A stretch of DNA of 64,000 nt, taken from positions 7,256,038 to 7,320,037 of the forward strand of contig NZ_JACHIR010000001.1 of NCBI RefSeq assembly GCF_014203355.1. Direction: 5' to 3'. The notes beneath the pieces were generated by a model. The model saw only the letters and a program-made list of their open reading frames with translations, was not told the origin of the DNA and searched no databases. The position numbers were made by a program, and so were the translations under genes. This DNA comes from Kutzneria kofuensis. Lineage in GTDB: Bacteria; Actinomycetota; Actinomycetes; Mycobacteriales; Pseudonocardiaceae. Positions 23,590-32,622 of this stretch are shown here, piece after piece (positions within the stretch are counted from its first letter, which is position 1; the number at the start of each line of letters is the position of its first letter).

Positions 23590-25503
23590 TCAGTGGACCT
23601 CGGCGGCTTGGCTGGTCCAGGTGGCGTACATCTGGGTGTACTTGCCGCCGGCGGCGACGAGCTGGTCGTGGGAGCCGACCTCGACGATGCGGCCGTCGTC
23701 GACGACGACGATGCGGTCGGCCTTCATGGCGGTGGACAGGCGGTGCGCGATGAGGATGGCGGTGCGCTGCTCCAGGAGGACGTCCAGGGCGTCCTCGATC
23801 TTGGTCTCGGACTGGAGGTCCAGGTTGGAGGTGGCCTCGTCCAGGACCAACACGCGAGGCTGGGCCAGGAAGGCGCGGGCCAGGGCCACCAGCTGACGTT
23901 CGCCGGAGGAGAGGGACTGGCCCCGCTCCTGGACGACGGTGTCGAGACCCTGGGGCATCCGCTCGACGACCTCGACCAGACCGACGGCGCGGAGGGCGGC
24001 CCAGACCTCGTCGTCGGAAGCGTCGGGGGAGGCGAAGCGGATGTTGTCACGGAGCGGCCCGGCGAACAGGAACGGCTCCTGGGGCACGACACCGAGCTGG
24101 CGGCGAAGGGACTCGATGCGGACATCACGGAGATCGTGGCCGTCGATGAGTACCCGCCCGGAAGTGGGGTCGTAGAAGCGGGTGACGAGCTTGGCCAAAG
24201 TGGACTTGCCGGCGCCGGTGGGGCCGACGAAGGCCACGGTCTCGCCGGCGCGAATGTCCAACGACACTCCCGAAATCACCGGCCGAGAAGAGTCGTAGCC
24301 GAAGGTGACGTCGTCGAAGGTGATCTGGCCCTGCACGGGCGGCAGGTCGACGGCGCCGGGGGCCTCGACGACGTCGGGGGTCGTGCCCAGCAACGACTTC
24401 AGCTTGGTGATGGACGACTGCCCCTGCTGGTACGTGCTGTACAGCTGCACCAGCTGCTGAATGGGCTGGAAGAAAGCCCCGAGGTACAGCAGGAAGGCGA
24501 CCAGCTCGCCGATGGTGAGCTGACCGGCCGCGACCATGCCGGCGCCGATCGCCAGCAGCGCGAGCTGCCCGGCCACGCCGACGACCTGGGTGCCCGGTCC
24601 GTAGATGGAGTTGATCCGTCCGGTTTGGACGTTGGTCTCGTAGTACCTGCCGGTGACCTGACGGTGGTGCTCGGTGTTGTGCCGCTGCCGGTTGTGCGCG
24701 GTGACGATGCGAACACCCTGCAGGCTCTCGGAAAGGTCGGCGAGCACGGCGGCGATGTTGTCCCGAACCCGGATGTAGCCCTTGCTGGAGGCGCGGTGGA
24801 ACCACAGGGACATCACGGTGAGAATCGGCACCACCAGCACGACGGTGATCAGCGCCAGCCGCACGTCGAAGGTGAACAGGATGGCGGTCACCACGACCAT
24901 GGTCAGGCCCTGGATGGCGAACTGCACGAGACCGTCCTGCAGCAGCTGCTGCAGGTTCTCGATGTCGCTGGTCATCCGGGTCATGATCACGCCGGCCTTC
25001 TCGCCGGTGTAGAAGTCCAGCGACAGCCGCTGCAGCTGGGTGAAGACCCGCACCCGCAGGTCGTTCATCACCCACGCGGCGATCCGCCCGGTCACCTTGA
25101 CCCGCGCGGCCTGCGCGAACCCGGTGAGCAGCAGGCTGACCAGGAACGCGACGGCGACCAGCACCAACACGCCGAAGTTGCGGGCGATGATGCCGTCGTC
25201 GATGCCGATCTGGGTCAGCTTCGGACCGGCCTGCAGGGTCAACGCCTCCACGACCACGAGCACGCCGGCCAGCAGCGACATCGCCCAGTACGGCCGCACC
25301 AGGCGCCGAAGGCTCAGCCGAGAGCCGTCGGGATCGGGCCGCCCGTGCTCGAAGACGACCTCCGGCTCCGGGTGCTCGGGCTCGGTCGCCAGCAGCTTGT
25401 CCACCCCGGCCTGCATCTCCGACGGCACGCCCGCGAACGGCAGCCCGGCCGCGCCGGCCCGCCCGGCGCCGAACATGCCGCCGCCACCTCCGGGAAACGT
25501 CAT
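23590..25503 (-). CDS. ABC exporter half-transporter with canonical Walker B
   Basis: A 637-aa type IV exporter subunit with a glycine-rich N-terminal tail, six predicted transmembrane helices (about residues 70-370) and a nucleotide-binding domain: Walker A GPTGAGKST near 430, signature LSSGE near 533 (degenerate), Walker B LVLDEATS near 555 with the catalytic Glu, and the switch His in IAHRLST. ATG 25503 overlaps the upstream subunit's stop (ATGA). It forms a heterodimer with the gene at 25500-27299. In such pairs this subunit supplies the competent Walker B of the active site. The substrate, a drug or lipid, is unknown. Confidence 0.95.
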   Translation of the reverse strand: MTFPGGGGGMFGAGRAGAAGLPFAGVPSEMQAGVDKLLATEPEHPEPEVVFEHGRPDPDGSRLSLRRLVRPYWAMSLLAGVLVVVEALTLQAGPKLTQIGIDDGIIARNFGVLVLVAVAFLVSLLLTGFAQAARVKVTGRIAAWVMNDLRVRVFTQLQRLSLDFYTGEKAGVIMTRMTSDIENLQQLLQDGLVQFAIQGLTMVVVTAILFTFDVRLALITVVLVVPILTVMSLWFHRASSKGYIRVRDNIAAVLADLSESLQGVRIVTAHNRQRHNTEHHRQVTGRYYETNVQTGRINSIYGPGTQVVGVAGQLALLAIGAGMVAAGQLTIGELVAFLLYLGAFFQPIQQLVQLYSTYQQGQSSITKLKSLLGTTPDVVEAPGAVDLPPVQGQITFDDVTFGYDSSRPVISGVSLDIRAGETVAFVGPTGAGKSTLAKLVTRFYDPTSGRVLIDGHDLRDVRIESLRRQLGVVPQEPFLFAGPLRDNIRFASPDASDDEVWAALRAVGLVEVVERMPQGLDTVVQERGQSLSSGERQLVALARAFLAQPRVLVLDEATSNLDLQSETKIEDALDVLLEQRTAILIAHRLSTAMKADRIVVVDDGRIVEVGSHDQLVAAGGKYTQMYATWTSQAAEVH

Positions 25504-27299
25504 CGCGCCACACCCCCCAGTTCCTCGACACTCTCGTTGGCCTGCGCCAACACCTCGGCGTACAGCGGCGTGTTCTCCAACAGCTCGGCATGGGTGCCGT
25601 CGGCGACGATCTCCCCGCCGTCCAGCAGCACCACCCGGTCGGCGAGGCTGATGGTGGACAGCCGGTGCGCGATGATCAACGTGGTCCGTCCGGCGAACAG
25701 CGTCCGCAGCCCGGCGTGGATCTCCTGCTCCACCTGGACGTCGATGGCGCTGGTGGCGTCGTCGAGCACCAGCACCGGCGGGTTCACCAGCAACGTCCGG
25801 GCGATCGCGAGCCGCTGCCGCTGCCCGCCGGACAGGGTGTAGCCGCGCTCGCCGATCACGGTGTCGTAGCCCTCGGACAGCCCCATGATGAACTCGTGCG
25901 CGCCGGCCAGCCGGGCCACCCGCTCGATGTCGGTGATGTCCGCGTCCGGCCGTCCGTAGGCGATGTTGTCCCGCACGGAGGCGGAGAACAGGAACGGCTC
26001 GTCCAGCACGATGCCGACGGTGTCCCGCAGGCTGTGCAGGGTCACCTCCCGCACGTCGTGCCCGTCCACGGTGACGGAACCCGCGCGCACGTCGTAGAAA
26101 CGCGGCAGCAGCCTGGCCACGGTGGACTTTCCGCTGCCGGTCCGGCCAACCAGCGCAACGGTTTCCCCGCTGCCGAGCCGCAGCGACAATCCGTTCAGCA
26201 CATCGGGCCCGTCGCCGTAGCCGAACCGCACGTCCCGGAACTCGACGTCGCCCCGGGCGTCCGTCAGCTCGACGGCCGACGGGGCGTCCACGATCTCCGG
26301 CTTCTCGTCGAGCACCTCGTACAGCCGCTTGGCCGACGCCGACGCCCGCTGACCCATCATGATCAGCATGCCGAGCATCTGGAACGGCACCTGCAGCATC
26401 AGCAGGTACGAGTTGAACGCCAGGATGGCGCCGACCCCCAGCACCCCCTGAATGGCGAGGTACCCGCCGAACACCAGCACGATCGCCATGCCCACCCGCG
26501 GCAGGTTCTGCACCGCCGGGGTCCACCGCGCCCGCAGGTCGGCGTCCTTGATGTACGCCCAGCGAACCTTGATCGCCGCCTTCTGCAGCAGCGACAGCTG
26601 ACGCCGTTCGGCCGCGAACGACTTCACCACGCGGGCGCCGTTGACGTTCTCGTCGACCACGGTCGCCACGTCCGCCAGGCGGGCCTGGATCAGCCATGAC
26701 ACCGGGAACATCGAGCGCTGCATGCGCCGAGAGGTCAGGAACACCAGCGGCATCGGCAGCATGGCCACGATCGCCAGCGGCACGCTGATCGCCAGCATGT
26801 AGCCGAAGGAGACCAGCGAGATGGCGCACTGCACCAGCATGAACGGCGCGAACGCCAGGTACATCTGCACCGACCGGATGTCGGAGTTGGCCCGGGAGAT
26901 CAGCTGCCCGGTCTGCACCCGGTCGTAGAACGGGAAGGACAGGCCGGTCAGGTGCTCGTACATGATGTTGCGCAGATCGTACTCGATCTTGTACGCGGTG
27001 CGGAACAGCAGCTGCCGCGCGAGGAAGCCGGCGATCAGCATCACCGCGGTCAACCCGACCAGCCACCACAGGTACTCCGACAGCGGCACCCGGTTGGTCA
27101 CGATCGAGTTGTCCAGGGCGTCCTGGATCAGCTTCGGCACCTGCACGGCGACCAGCAGGCCGATCGCGGACGACACCAGCGCGGTGCCGAACATCAGCCG
27201 GTGTGCCTTGACCAGCGGCCACGCCCGCCGCAGCCAGGACCGGCTCGGATCGGGGTCGATCACGGCCGTCGGCGGCGGATAGGTCTTGCTCACCTGCAT
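25500..27299 (-). CDS. ABC exporter half-transporter with degenerate Walker B
   Basis: A 599-aa exporter subunit with a six-helix membrane domain (about residues 30-330) and a nucleotide-binding domain: Walker A GRTGSGKST near 384, intact signature LSGGQ near 487, and Walker B LVLDDATS in which Asp replaces the catalytic Glu. Together with the downstream partner (LSSGE, DEATS) this gives one consensus and one degenerate ATP site, as in asymmetric heterodimeric exporters. ATG 27299 follows GAGGGGGGA and lies inside the last codons of the MarR gene (10-nt overlap), so regulator and exporter are co-translated. Confidence 0.95.
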   Translation of the reverse strand: MQVSKTYPPPTAVIDPDPSRSWLRRAWPLVKAHRLMFGTALVSSAIGLLVAVQVPKLIQDALDNSIVTNRVPLSEYLWWLVGLTAVMLIAGFLARQLLFRTAYKIEYDLRNIMYEHLTGLSFPFYDRVQTGQLISRANSDIRSVQMYLAFAPFMLVQCAISLVSFGYMLAISVPLAIVAMLPMPLVFLTSRRMQRSMFPVSWLIQARLADVATVVDENVNGARVVKSFAAERRQLSLLQKAAIKVRWAYIKDADLRARWTPAVQNLPRVGMAIVLVFGGYLAIQGVLGVGAILAFNSYLLMLQVPFQMLGMLIMMGQRASASAKRLYEVLDEKPEIVDAPSAVELTDARGDVEFRDVRFGYGDGPDVLNGLSLRLGSGETVALVGRTGSGKSTVARLLPRFYDVRAGSVTVDGHDVREVTLHSLRDTVGIVLDEPFLFSASVRDNIAYGRPDADITDIERVARLAGAHEFIMGLSEGYDTVIGERGYTLSGGQRQRLAIARTLLVNPPVLVLDDATSAIDVQVEQEIHAGLRTLFAGRTTLIIAHRLSTISLADRVVLLDGGEIVADGTHAELLENTPLYAEVLAQANESVEELGGVAR

Positions 27300-27757
27300 T
27301 CCCCCCTCTGCGCGCCCTCGCGGGCGGCCCATTCTGCTTTCCTGGCATTCACCAGCGCCTGGTGCCACAGCGACAGCGCGGCCATCGCCTGCTCGGCCTG
27401 CTCCTCGTCGAGGAACGCGGCCAGCCCGGTCAGATGGCCCCGGATCTGCGCGTTCGCCGCGTCCAGCAGCTCCCGGCCGGTGTCGGTGACGACGTGCGCG
27501 ATCTTGCGCCGGTCGTTCGGATCGGGTTCCCGCCGGACGTAGCCGCCCGCGACCAGGCCGTCCATCACCGCCGTGACGGTGGCCGGCTTGACCGACAGCA
27601 TCCACGCCACCCGCGACGCCGTCGACGGATTTGCCGACGTCAGCACGGACAGCATCCGGTACTGCGGCAGCGTCAGCTCCACGCGGGCCAGCGCACGCTC
27701 GGTGACCCTGGCCAGCCTGGCGACGACCGTGCCCGGTTCGACTGTTTCGGGAACCAC
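27290..27757 (-). CDS. MarR-family regulator of the ABC exporter
   Basis: A 155-aa winged-helix MarR protein (LTLPQYRMLSVLTSANPS, SVKPATVTAVMDGLVAGGYV, and wing EPDPNDRRKIAHVVTD). It begins at GTG 27757 with no Shine-Dalgarno sequence; a 20-bp inverted repeat abuts the start codon, so the mRNA is probably leaderless and the repressor autoregulated. It is the first gene of the regulator-exporter operon. The layout suggests induction of efflux by a ligand that releases MarR. Confidence 0.9.
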   Translation of the reverse strand: MVPETVEPGTVVARLARVTERALARVELTLPQYRMLSVLTSANPSTASRVAWMLSVKPATVTAVMDGLVAGGYVRREPDPNDRRKIAHVVTDTGRELLDAANAQIRGHLTGLAAFLDEEQAEQAMAALSLWHQALVNARKAEWAAREGAQRGECR

Positions 27758-27777
27758 GTATTTAGAGTATCAAATAC
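27758..27777. promoter_or_regulatory. MarR operator/promoter, likely leaderless
   Basis: GTATTT-AGAGTATC-AAATAC, a 20-bp inverted repeat rich in A+T, ends directly at the MarR start codon. It probably overlaps the -10 region and transcription start, an arrangement that allows tight autorepression. Confidence 0.55.
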
Positions 27778-27783
27778 TGAGCC

Positions 27784-27810
27784 TACATCCGTACTTCGGG
27801 ATGTACGGGG
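27784..27810. promoter_or_regulatory. Overlapping inverted repeats upstream of the MarR operon
   Basis: TACATCC(8)GGATGTA and CCGTAC(8)GTACGG interleave within 27 bp between the MarR promoter and the 104-aa gene. They could be a second operator or part of a promoter for either direction. Only the symmetry is observed. Confidence 0.3.
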
Positions 27811-27897
27811 TTTCCCGGATGTTGTGACCACCGGTCAGGCAGCACCATTGCCGTGCCCGGGGGGACTGGGCACATCACGGGGAGAAGGGGCGAGGAG

Positions 27898-28212
27898 ATG
27901 GCATCGCAGGACGTGGCGGCGGCCGTAGCGGGACTCGACGAGTCCCTCCAGGCGCTGCCGGCCACGATGATCAGCGCGCTGAACGGCTGGCGGCTGATCA
28001 ACCCGGAGCACGACCCGGGCGACCCGACCAGCCACGAGACCTACTCCTTTCCGGAGTGGCTCGTGCGGTCGAGCGTGCGGGCCGGCCGGGCCGAGGCGAT
28101 GGCCACCGCCGCCCTGGAGGCGGTCAAGGCATTGGCCGCGCTCCAACCGGGGCTCGACCCGGAGCGGGTGCTCGAGCTGATCGAGCGCCGGGTCGACGCC
28201 GCGATCTCCTGA
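27898..28212 (+). CDS. Small actinobacterial protein of unknown function (104 aa)
   Basis: ATG 27898 follows AGGGGCGAGGAG. The protein is acidic and mostly helical, with a central INPEHDPGDPTSHETYSFPEWL segment and an alanine/leucine-rich C-terminal helix. There is no signal peptide, membrane segment or cysteine motif. I do not recognise a family. It is monocistronic, followed by a strong hairpin, and divergent from the MarR/ABC operon, so a link to efflux control is possible but unproven. Confidence 0.7.
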   Translation: MASQDVAAAVAGLDESLQALPATMISALNGWRLINPEHDPGDPTSHETYSFPEWLVRSSVRAGRAEAMATAALEAVKALAALQPGLDPERVLELIERRVDAAIS

Positions 28213-28240
28213 CCGGTCGGGGAGGACCGGACAGGAGCGC

Positions 28241-28289
28241 CCTGAAGGAGGTTCCGACCCGCCGGGTGGGGGCCGGAGCCTCCTTCAGG
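28241..28289. terminator. Strong bidirectional hairpin terminator
   Basis: CCTGAAGGAGG and CCTCCTTCAGG form a perfect 11-bp stem, extended inward by TCCG/CGGA, around a G+C-rich loop. It lies between the convergent 104-aa gene and the helicase and is the clearest terminator-like structure in the window. Confidence 0.65.
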
Positions 28290-28303
28290 TGGACGGCCGA
28301 GCG

Positions 28304-30814
28304 TCAGGCGGTCGTCAGGGGTCCGACATCCGTGACGGTGATCGCCGCCGTCCCGGACTCGTCGGACCCGAGCAGGTCCACCTCGGCGGCGATGCCCCAG
28401 TCGTGGTCGCCGTCCGGATCGTCGAACACCTGCCGGACCAGCCAGCGCTCCGGTTCGACGGTGATCTGCAGCAGCTGCGGCCCGCGGGCGTTCGGGCCGG
28501 TGCCGATCCGGTCGTACTCGTCGAAGTACGGCTCGAGAGCGTCCCGCCACGCCACCGCGTCCCAGCCGTACTCGGCGTCCAGCTCGCCCAGGATGTCGTA
28601 GCGGCGCAGCGCGGCCAGCTCGACCCGCCGGAACATGGCGTTGCGCACCAGCACCCGGAACGCCCGCTCGTTGGTGGTGACCGCGGGCGGCCGCTCGTCG
28701 ATCGGCTGCTGCTCCAGCTGCTCCTCGGGGTTGGCCAGCTTCTCCCACTCGTCGATGAGGCTGGAGTCGACCTGCCGGACCAGTTCGCCGAGCCACTCCA
28801 CCAGGTCGGTGAGCTCCTCGGTCTTGGCCTCGTCCGGCACGGTCTGCCGCAGCGCCTTGAACGCGTCGGCGAGGTAGCGCAGCACCAGGCCCTCGGACCG
28901 GGCCAGCTGGTAGAAGCCGATGTACTCGGTGAAGGTCATGGCCCGCTCGAACATGTCGCGGACGACGGCCTTCGGCGACAGGTGGTGGTCGAGCACCCAC
29001 GGGTGGCCGCGCCGATACGTGTCGTACGCGGCGCCCAGCAGCTCCTCCAGCGGCTTCGGGTAGGTGACGTCCTCCAGCAGCGCCATCCGCTCGTCGTACT
29101 CGATGCCCTCGGCCTTCATCGCGTTCACGGCGTCGCCGCGCGCCTTGAACTGCTGCGCCGACAGCACCTGGCGCGGGTCGTCCAGGGTCGCCTCGATGAT
29201 CGACACCACGTCCAGCGCGTACGTCGGCGACTCGCGGTCGAGCAGGTCCACCGCCGCCAGCGCCAGCGGCGACAGCGGCTGGTTCAGGGCGAAGTCCAGC
29301 TGCAGGTCGACGGTGATGCGGATGGTGCGGCCCTGCTCGTCGGGCTCGTCCAGCTTCTCCACCACGCCGGCCGCCAGCAGCGCCCGGTACATGGCGATGG
29401 CCCGCCGGATCAGCCGGATCTGCGACTTGCGGTCCTCGTGGTTGTCCTCCAGCAGGTGTCGCATCGCCTTGAACGCGTCGCCGGGCCGGCCGATCACGTT
29501 GAGCAGCATGGAGTGGCTGACCTGGAAGCTGGAGGTCAGCGGCTCCGGCTCGGCCTCGACCAGCCGGGTGAACGTGGCCTCGCCCCAGGACACGAAGCCC
29601 TCGGGCGGCTTCTTGCGCACGACCTTGCGTCGCTTCTTCGGGTCGTCGCCGGCCTTGGCCAGGGCCTTCTCGTTCTCCACGACGTGTTCCGGCGCCTGCA
29701 CCACGACCATGCCGACGGTGTCGTAGCCGGCGCGGCCGGCCCGGCCGGCGATCTGGTGGAACTCGCGGGCCTTGAGGTGGCGGGTGCGTACGCCGTCGTA
29801 CTTGGACAGGGCCGTGAACAGCACGGTCCGGATCGGCACGTTGATGCCGACGCCGAGGGTGTCCGTGCCACAGATGATCTTGAGTAGGCCGGCCTGGGCC
29901 AGCCGCTCCACCAGCCGCCGGTACTTCGGCAGCATGCCGGCGTGGTGCACGCCGATGCCGTGCCGGACCAGCCGGGACAGTGTCTTGCCGAAGCCGGAGC
30001 TGAACCGGAACCGCCCGATCAGCTCGGCGATCGCGTCCTTCTCCGCGCGGGTGGAGACGTTGATGCTCATCAGCGCCTGCGCGCGCTCGATCGCCGCCGC
30101 CTGGGTGAAGTGCACCACGTAGACCGGCGCCTGCTTGGTCTGCAGCAGCTCCTCGAGAGTCTCCTGCAGCGGCGTCAGGACGTAGCTGAAGTGCAGCGGC
30201 ACCGGCCGTTCCGCGTTCTTGACCACGGCGGTCGCGCGGCCGGTGCGGCGGGTGAGATCCTTCTCGAACCGGGTGACGTCGCCGAGCGTGGCCGACATCA
30301 GCACGAACTGCGCCCGCGGCAGCTCCAGCAGCGGCACCTGCCAGGCCCAGCCGCGGTCCGGCTCCGAGTAGAAGTGGAACTCGTCCATCACGACCTGGCC
30401 GACGTCGGCGTCCGCGCCGTCGCGCAGCGCGATGTTGGCCAGGATCTCCGCGGTGCAGCAGATGATCGGCGCCGTCTCGTTGACGCTGGCGTCGCCGGTG
30501 AGCATGCCGACCTTGTCCGCGCCGAACGTCTCGCACAGCGCGAAGAACTTCTCCGACACCAGCGCCTTGATCGGCGCCGTGTAGAACGTCCGCACGCCGT
30601 TGGCCAGGGCCGCGAAGTGCGCGCCGGCCGCGACCAGGCTCTTGCCGGAGCCGGTCGGCGTGCTGAGGATGACGTTCGAGCCGGAGACGACCTCGATCAG
30701 CGCCTCCTGCTGGTGCGGGTAGAGCGACAGGCCCTGCCCGTCCGCCCAGGCGGAGAAGGCCTCGTAGAGGGCGTCCGGGTCGTTGTCGCCGGGCAGCTGG
30801 TCGGTGAGCGTCAT
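28304..30814 (-). CDS. Ski2-like DEAD/DEAH-box RNA helicase (DUF3516 type)
   Basis: An 836-aa superfamily 2 helicase. Motif I is TPTGSGKS (near residue 53), motif II MDEFHFYSEPDRG, motif III MSAT, and motif VI HQIAGRAGRAG, with GTDTLGVGINVP as motif V. The C-terminal 300 residues, with no nuclease motif, match the actinobacterial DUF3516 extension. Relatives are ATP-dependent RNA helicases likely involved in RNA turnover or ribosome metabolism. It lies 63 bp after the MarR gene on the same strand, so partial co-transcription is possible. Confidence 0.9.
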   Translation of the reverse strand: MTLTDQLPGDNDPDALYEAFSAWADGQGLSLYPHQQEALIEVVSGSNVILSTPTGSGKSLVAAGAHFAALANGVRTFYTAPIKALVSEKFFALCETFGADKVGMLTGDASVNETAPIICCTAEILANIALRDGADADVGQVVMDEFHFYSEPDRGWAWQVPLLELPRAQFVLMSATLGDVTRFEKDLTRRTGRATAVVKNAERPVPLHFSYVLTPLQETLEELLQTKQAPVYVVHFTQAAAIERAQALMSINVSTRAEKDAIAELIGRFRFSSGFGKTLSRLVRHGIGVHHAGMLPKYRRLVERLAQAGLLKIICGTDTLGVGINVPIRTVLFTALSKYDGVRTRHLKAREFHQIAGRAGRAGYDTVGMVVVQAPEHVVENEKALAKAGDDPKKRRKVVRKKPPEGFVSWGEATFTRLVEAEPEPLTSSFQVSHSMLLNVIGRPGDAFKAMRHLLEDNHEDRKSQIRLIRRAIAMYRALLAAGVVEKLDEPDEQGRTIRITVDLQLDFALNQPLSPLALAAVDLLDRESPTYALDVVSIIEATLDDPRQVLSAQQFKARGDAVNAMKAEGIEYDERMALLEDVTYPKPLEELLGAAYDTYRRGHPWVLDHHLSPKAVVRDMFERAMTFTEYIGFYQLARSEGLVLRYLADAFKALRQTVPDEAKTEELTDLVEWLGELVRQVDSSLIDEWEKLANPEEQLEQQPIDERPPAVTTNERAFRVLVRNAMFRRVELAALRRYDILGELDAEYGWDAVAWRDALEPYFDEYDRIGTGPNARGPQLLQITVEPERWLVRQVFDDPDGDHDWGIAAEVDLLGSDESGTAAITVTDVGPLTTA

Positions 30815-30877
30815 GATGGAGTGATCGTGCCCTGTCGTCGGGGTCGGATGCGAATCAGGGTGGTCGCGCCGCGCTGG

Positions 30878-31375
30878 TCAGGCCGGGCTGTCGCCCAGGG
30901 CGAGCAACACCTCGCGCAGCACGTCCGCGGCGGCCCGTGCGGTGTCCGGTGGCAAGGACCTGAGCCGGGTGCGCTGCGCCTCGGTGCTGGCCCGGACCGC
31001 GGCTTCGGCCGTGTCCACGCCTTCTCGCGTGAGCCGGACCCAGCTGCTGCGGGCGTCCGCCGGGTCGGCCTCACGGGCGATCAGGCCCGCGCCGGCCAGC
31101 CGGCGCAGCACGTTGCTGGTGCCGCCGGAGGAGAGCAGCAGCCGGGCCGACAGGTCGGTGGGGCGGAGGCGGTAGGGCTTGCCCTGGGAGCGCAGCACGG
31201 CGAGCACGTCGTACTCCGCCTTGGTCAGGCCGAACCGGGCCAGCTCGGTGTCGGTCGCCTCGGACAGCAGCGTGTACAGCCGGCCGGCGCGCTTGGACAG
31301 CTCCAGTTCGATGCCGGCGATCTCGGGCAGCTGGCCGCGCCAGGCGTCGAGGATGCCGTCGACCACGTCCCGCAT
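30878..31375 (-). CDS. MarR-family regulator, divergent from an amidohydrolase
   Basis: A 165-aa winged-helix protein: LTKAEYDVLAVLRSQGKPYRL, TDLSARLLLSSGGTSNVLRRLAGAGLI (recognition helix), and wing ADPADARSSWVRLT. The frame is open far upstream, but ATG 31375 begins the family-like N-terminal helix. It shares an operator-rich 72-bp region with the amidohydrolase at 31448, making that gene its probable target. The ligand may be the amidohydrolase substrate. Confidence 0.9.
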   Translation of the reverse strand: MRDVVDGILDAWRGQLPEIAGIELELSKRAGRLYTLLSEATDTELARFGLTKAEYDVLAVLRSQGKPYRLRPTDLSARLLLSSGGTSNVLRRLAGAGLIAREADPADARSSWVRLTREGVDTAEAAVRASTEAQRTRLRSLPPDTARAAADVLREVLLALGDSPA

Positions 31376-31398
31376 GTCACTCAGGGTAGCTTGCGTCG

Positions 31399-31436
31399 AG
31401 AAAGCTTTCGGTATAGCTTTCAGAAAAGCTTTCTCT
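31399..31436. promoter_or_regulatory. Tandem GAAAGCTTTC-type operators
   Basis: Two A+T-rich palindromes, AGAAAGCTTTC and AGAAAAGCTTTCT, separated by about 14 bp and together forming a larger inverted repeat (GAGAAAGCTTTC...GAAAAGCTTTCTC), lie between the divergent MarR and amidohydrolase genes. They are probably two MarR dimer sites. Confidence 0.6.
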
Positions 31437-31447
31437 GGAGGTTTATC

Positions 31448-32581
31448 GTGTTGGTGATCAAGGGTGGGCACGTGCTCGGTGTCGGCGTCGCCGACGTGCT
31501 GGTCGACGGCGGGGTGATCGCGGGAGTCGGCGCCTTCGAAACCCCGGAGGCGATCGACGCGCGCGGGCTGGTGGTGCTGCCGGGGTTCGTGGACACCCAT
31601 CGGCACCTGGTGCAGGCGCCGATGCGGGGGAGCGGGGCCGATCTGACGCTCGGCGCGTTCCTGTCCGAGGTGTTGCCGCGCATGGTTCTCACGCCGGCCG
31701 AGGTCCGGGCGGCGGTGCTGCTCGGGGCCGTCGAGGCGTTGAACGCCGGCGTCACGACCGTTCTGGACTGGGGCCACGGCGGCGCTTTCGAGCCCGAGGT
31801 CGAGGCCTTGCGGGAGGCCGGCATCCGGGCCGTGTACGGCGCTTCACCCGGGGACGCCCCTCGGTTCGCTTCGTCGGGGCTCGTCACCGGTGCCGTCGCT
31901 TCGTTCGGGCCGGCTCTGTCCTTTGCGGACAACGCTCGTGACATCTCGGTGGCCCGGTCGCTGGGGTTGACGACCACCATGCACGTGACCGAGGCCGGGG
32001 CCGTCGCCCGGCTGGCCGATTTGTTGGGGCCGGACCTGCACTTCGTGCACGGCAACGCCTGCACCGACGAGGAACTGCGCATGCTCGCCGACGCCGGCTG
32101 CGGGCTGACCGCCACCCCGCCGGTGGAGTCCATGATGGGCCACGGCGCCCCCGTCTACGGCCGCTTCACCGCCTTCGGTGGCACTCCCGCATTGGGCGTC
32201 GACGTCGTGATCAACTCCGCTGCCGACATGTTCGAGCAGATGCGCGCCGCCCTGTGGCTGGAACGGCTCCGCGGTTCCTCGCTGGCCGCCGGCGCACTGT
32301 TGGGTTCCGCCACCGCCGCCGGCGCGCGGGCCATCGGCCTCGGCGACGTCGTCGGCTCGCTGGAGGTCGGCAAGCGCGCCGACATCGTGCTGCTCGACGG
32401 TTTCGGTCACCTGCCGTTCGACCTGGTGCCCGGCGGGATCGTGGCCACGGCCGGTGTCGCGGACGTCCGAACCGTTCTGGTGGACGGCCGAGTCGTCAAG
32501 CGAGACGGAGTCCTGGTGGATCACGACCTGGCGTCGTTGCGCGCCGCCGTCGACGATGTGGCCCGGCGAGTGCTGGCCTGA
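31448..32581 (+). CDS. Metal-dependent amidohydrolase (cytosine deaminase/TRZ-like)
   Basis: A 377-aa TIM-barrel amidohydrolase. The metal-binding DTHRH is at residues 49-53, followed by the barrel histidines in MHVTEAG and FVHGNACTDEEL and a late Asp in NSAADMFEQ. The C-terminal SLEVGKRADIVLLD and VRTVLVDGRVV segments are typical of the ATZ/TRZ and cytosine deaminase group. GTG 31448 follows TCTGGAGG. It hydrolyses a cyclic amide or deaminates a heterocycle; the substrate is not predictable. Expression is probably controlled by the divergent MarR protein. Confidence 0.85.
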   Translation: MLVIKGGHVLGVGVADVLVDGGVIAGVGAFETPEAIDARGLVVLPGFVDTHRHLVQAPMRGSGADLTLGAFLSEVLPRMVLTPAEVRAAVLLGAVEALNAGVTTVLDWGHGGAFEPEVEALREAGIRAVYGASPGDAPRFASSGLVTGAVASFGPALSFADNARDISVARSLGLTTTMHVTEAGAVARLADLLGPDLHFVHGNACTDEELRMLADAGCGLTATPPVESMMGHGAPVYGRFTAFGGTPALGVDVVINSAADMFEQMRAALWLERLRGSSLAAGALLGSATAAGARAIGLGDVVGSLEVGKRADIVLLDGFGHLPFDLVPGGIVATAGVADVRTVLVDGRVVKRDGVLVDHDLASLRAAVDDVARRVLA

Positions 32582-32622
32582 TCGGTAGGAAGCGGAGCAG
32601 GGTGCGCGTCACCCCGCCGACG

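Noticed and set aside
23539-26699. Long plus-strand open frames opposite the ABC exporter genes
   Set aside because: Asp/His/Gln/Gly-rich antisense shadows; the minus-strand frames contain complete ABC motifs.
29942-31447. Upstream extension of the amidohydrolase frame (about 500 codons)
   Set aside because: Lies antisense to the helicase and MarR genes; the GTG at 31448 with TGGAGG and the operator region mark the true start.
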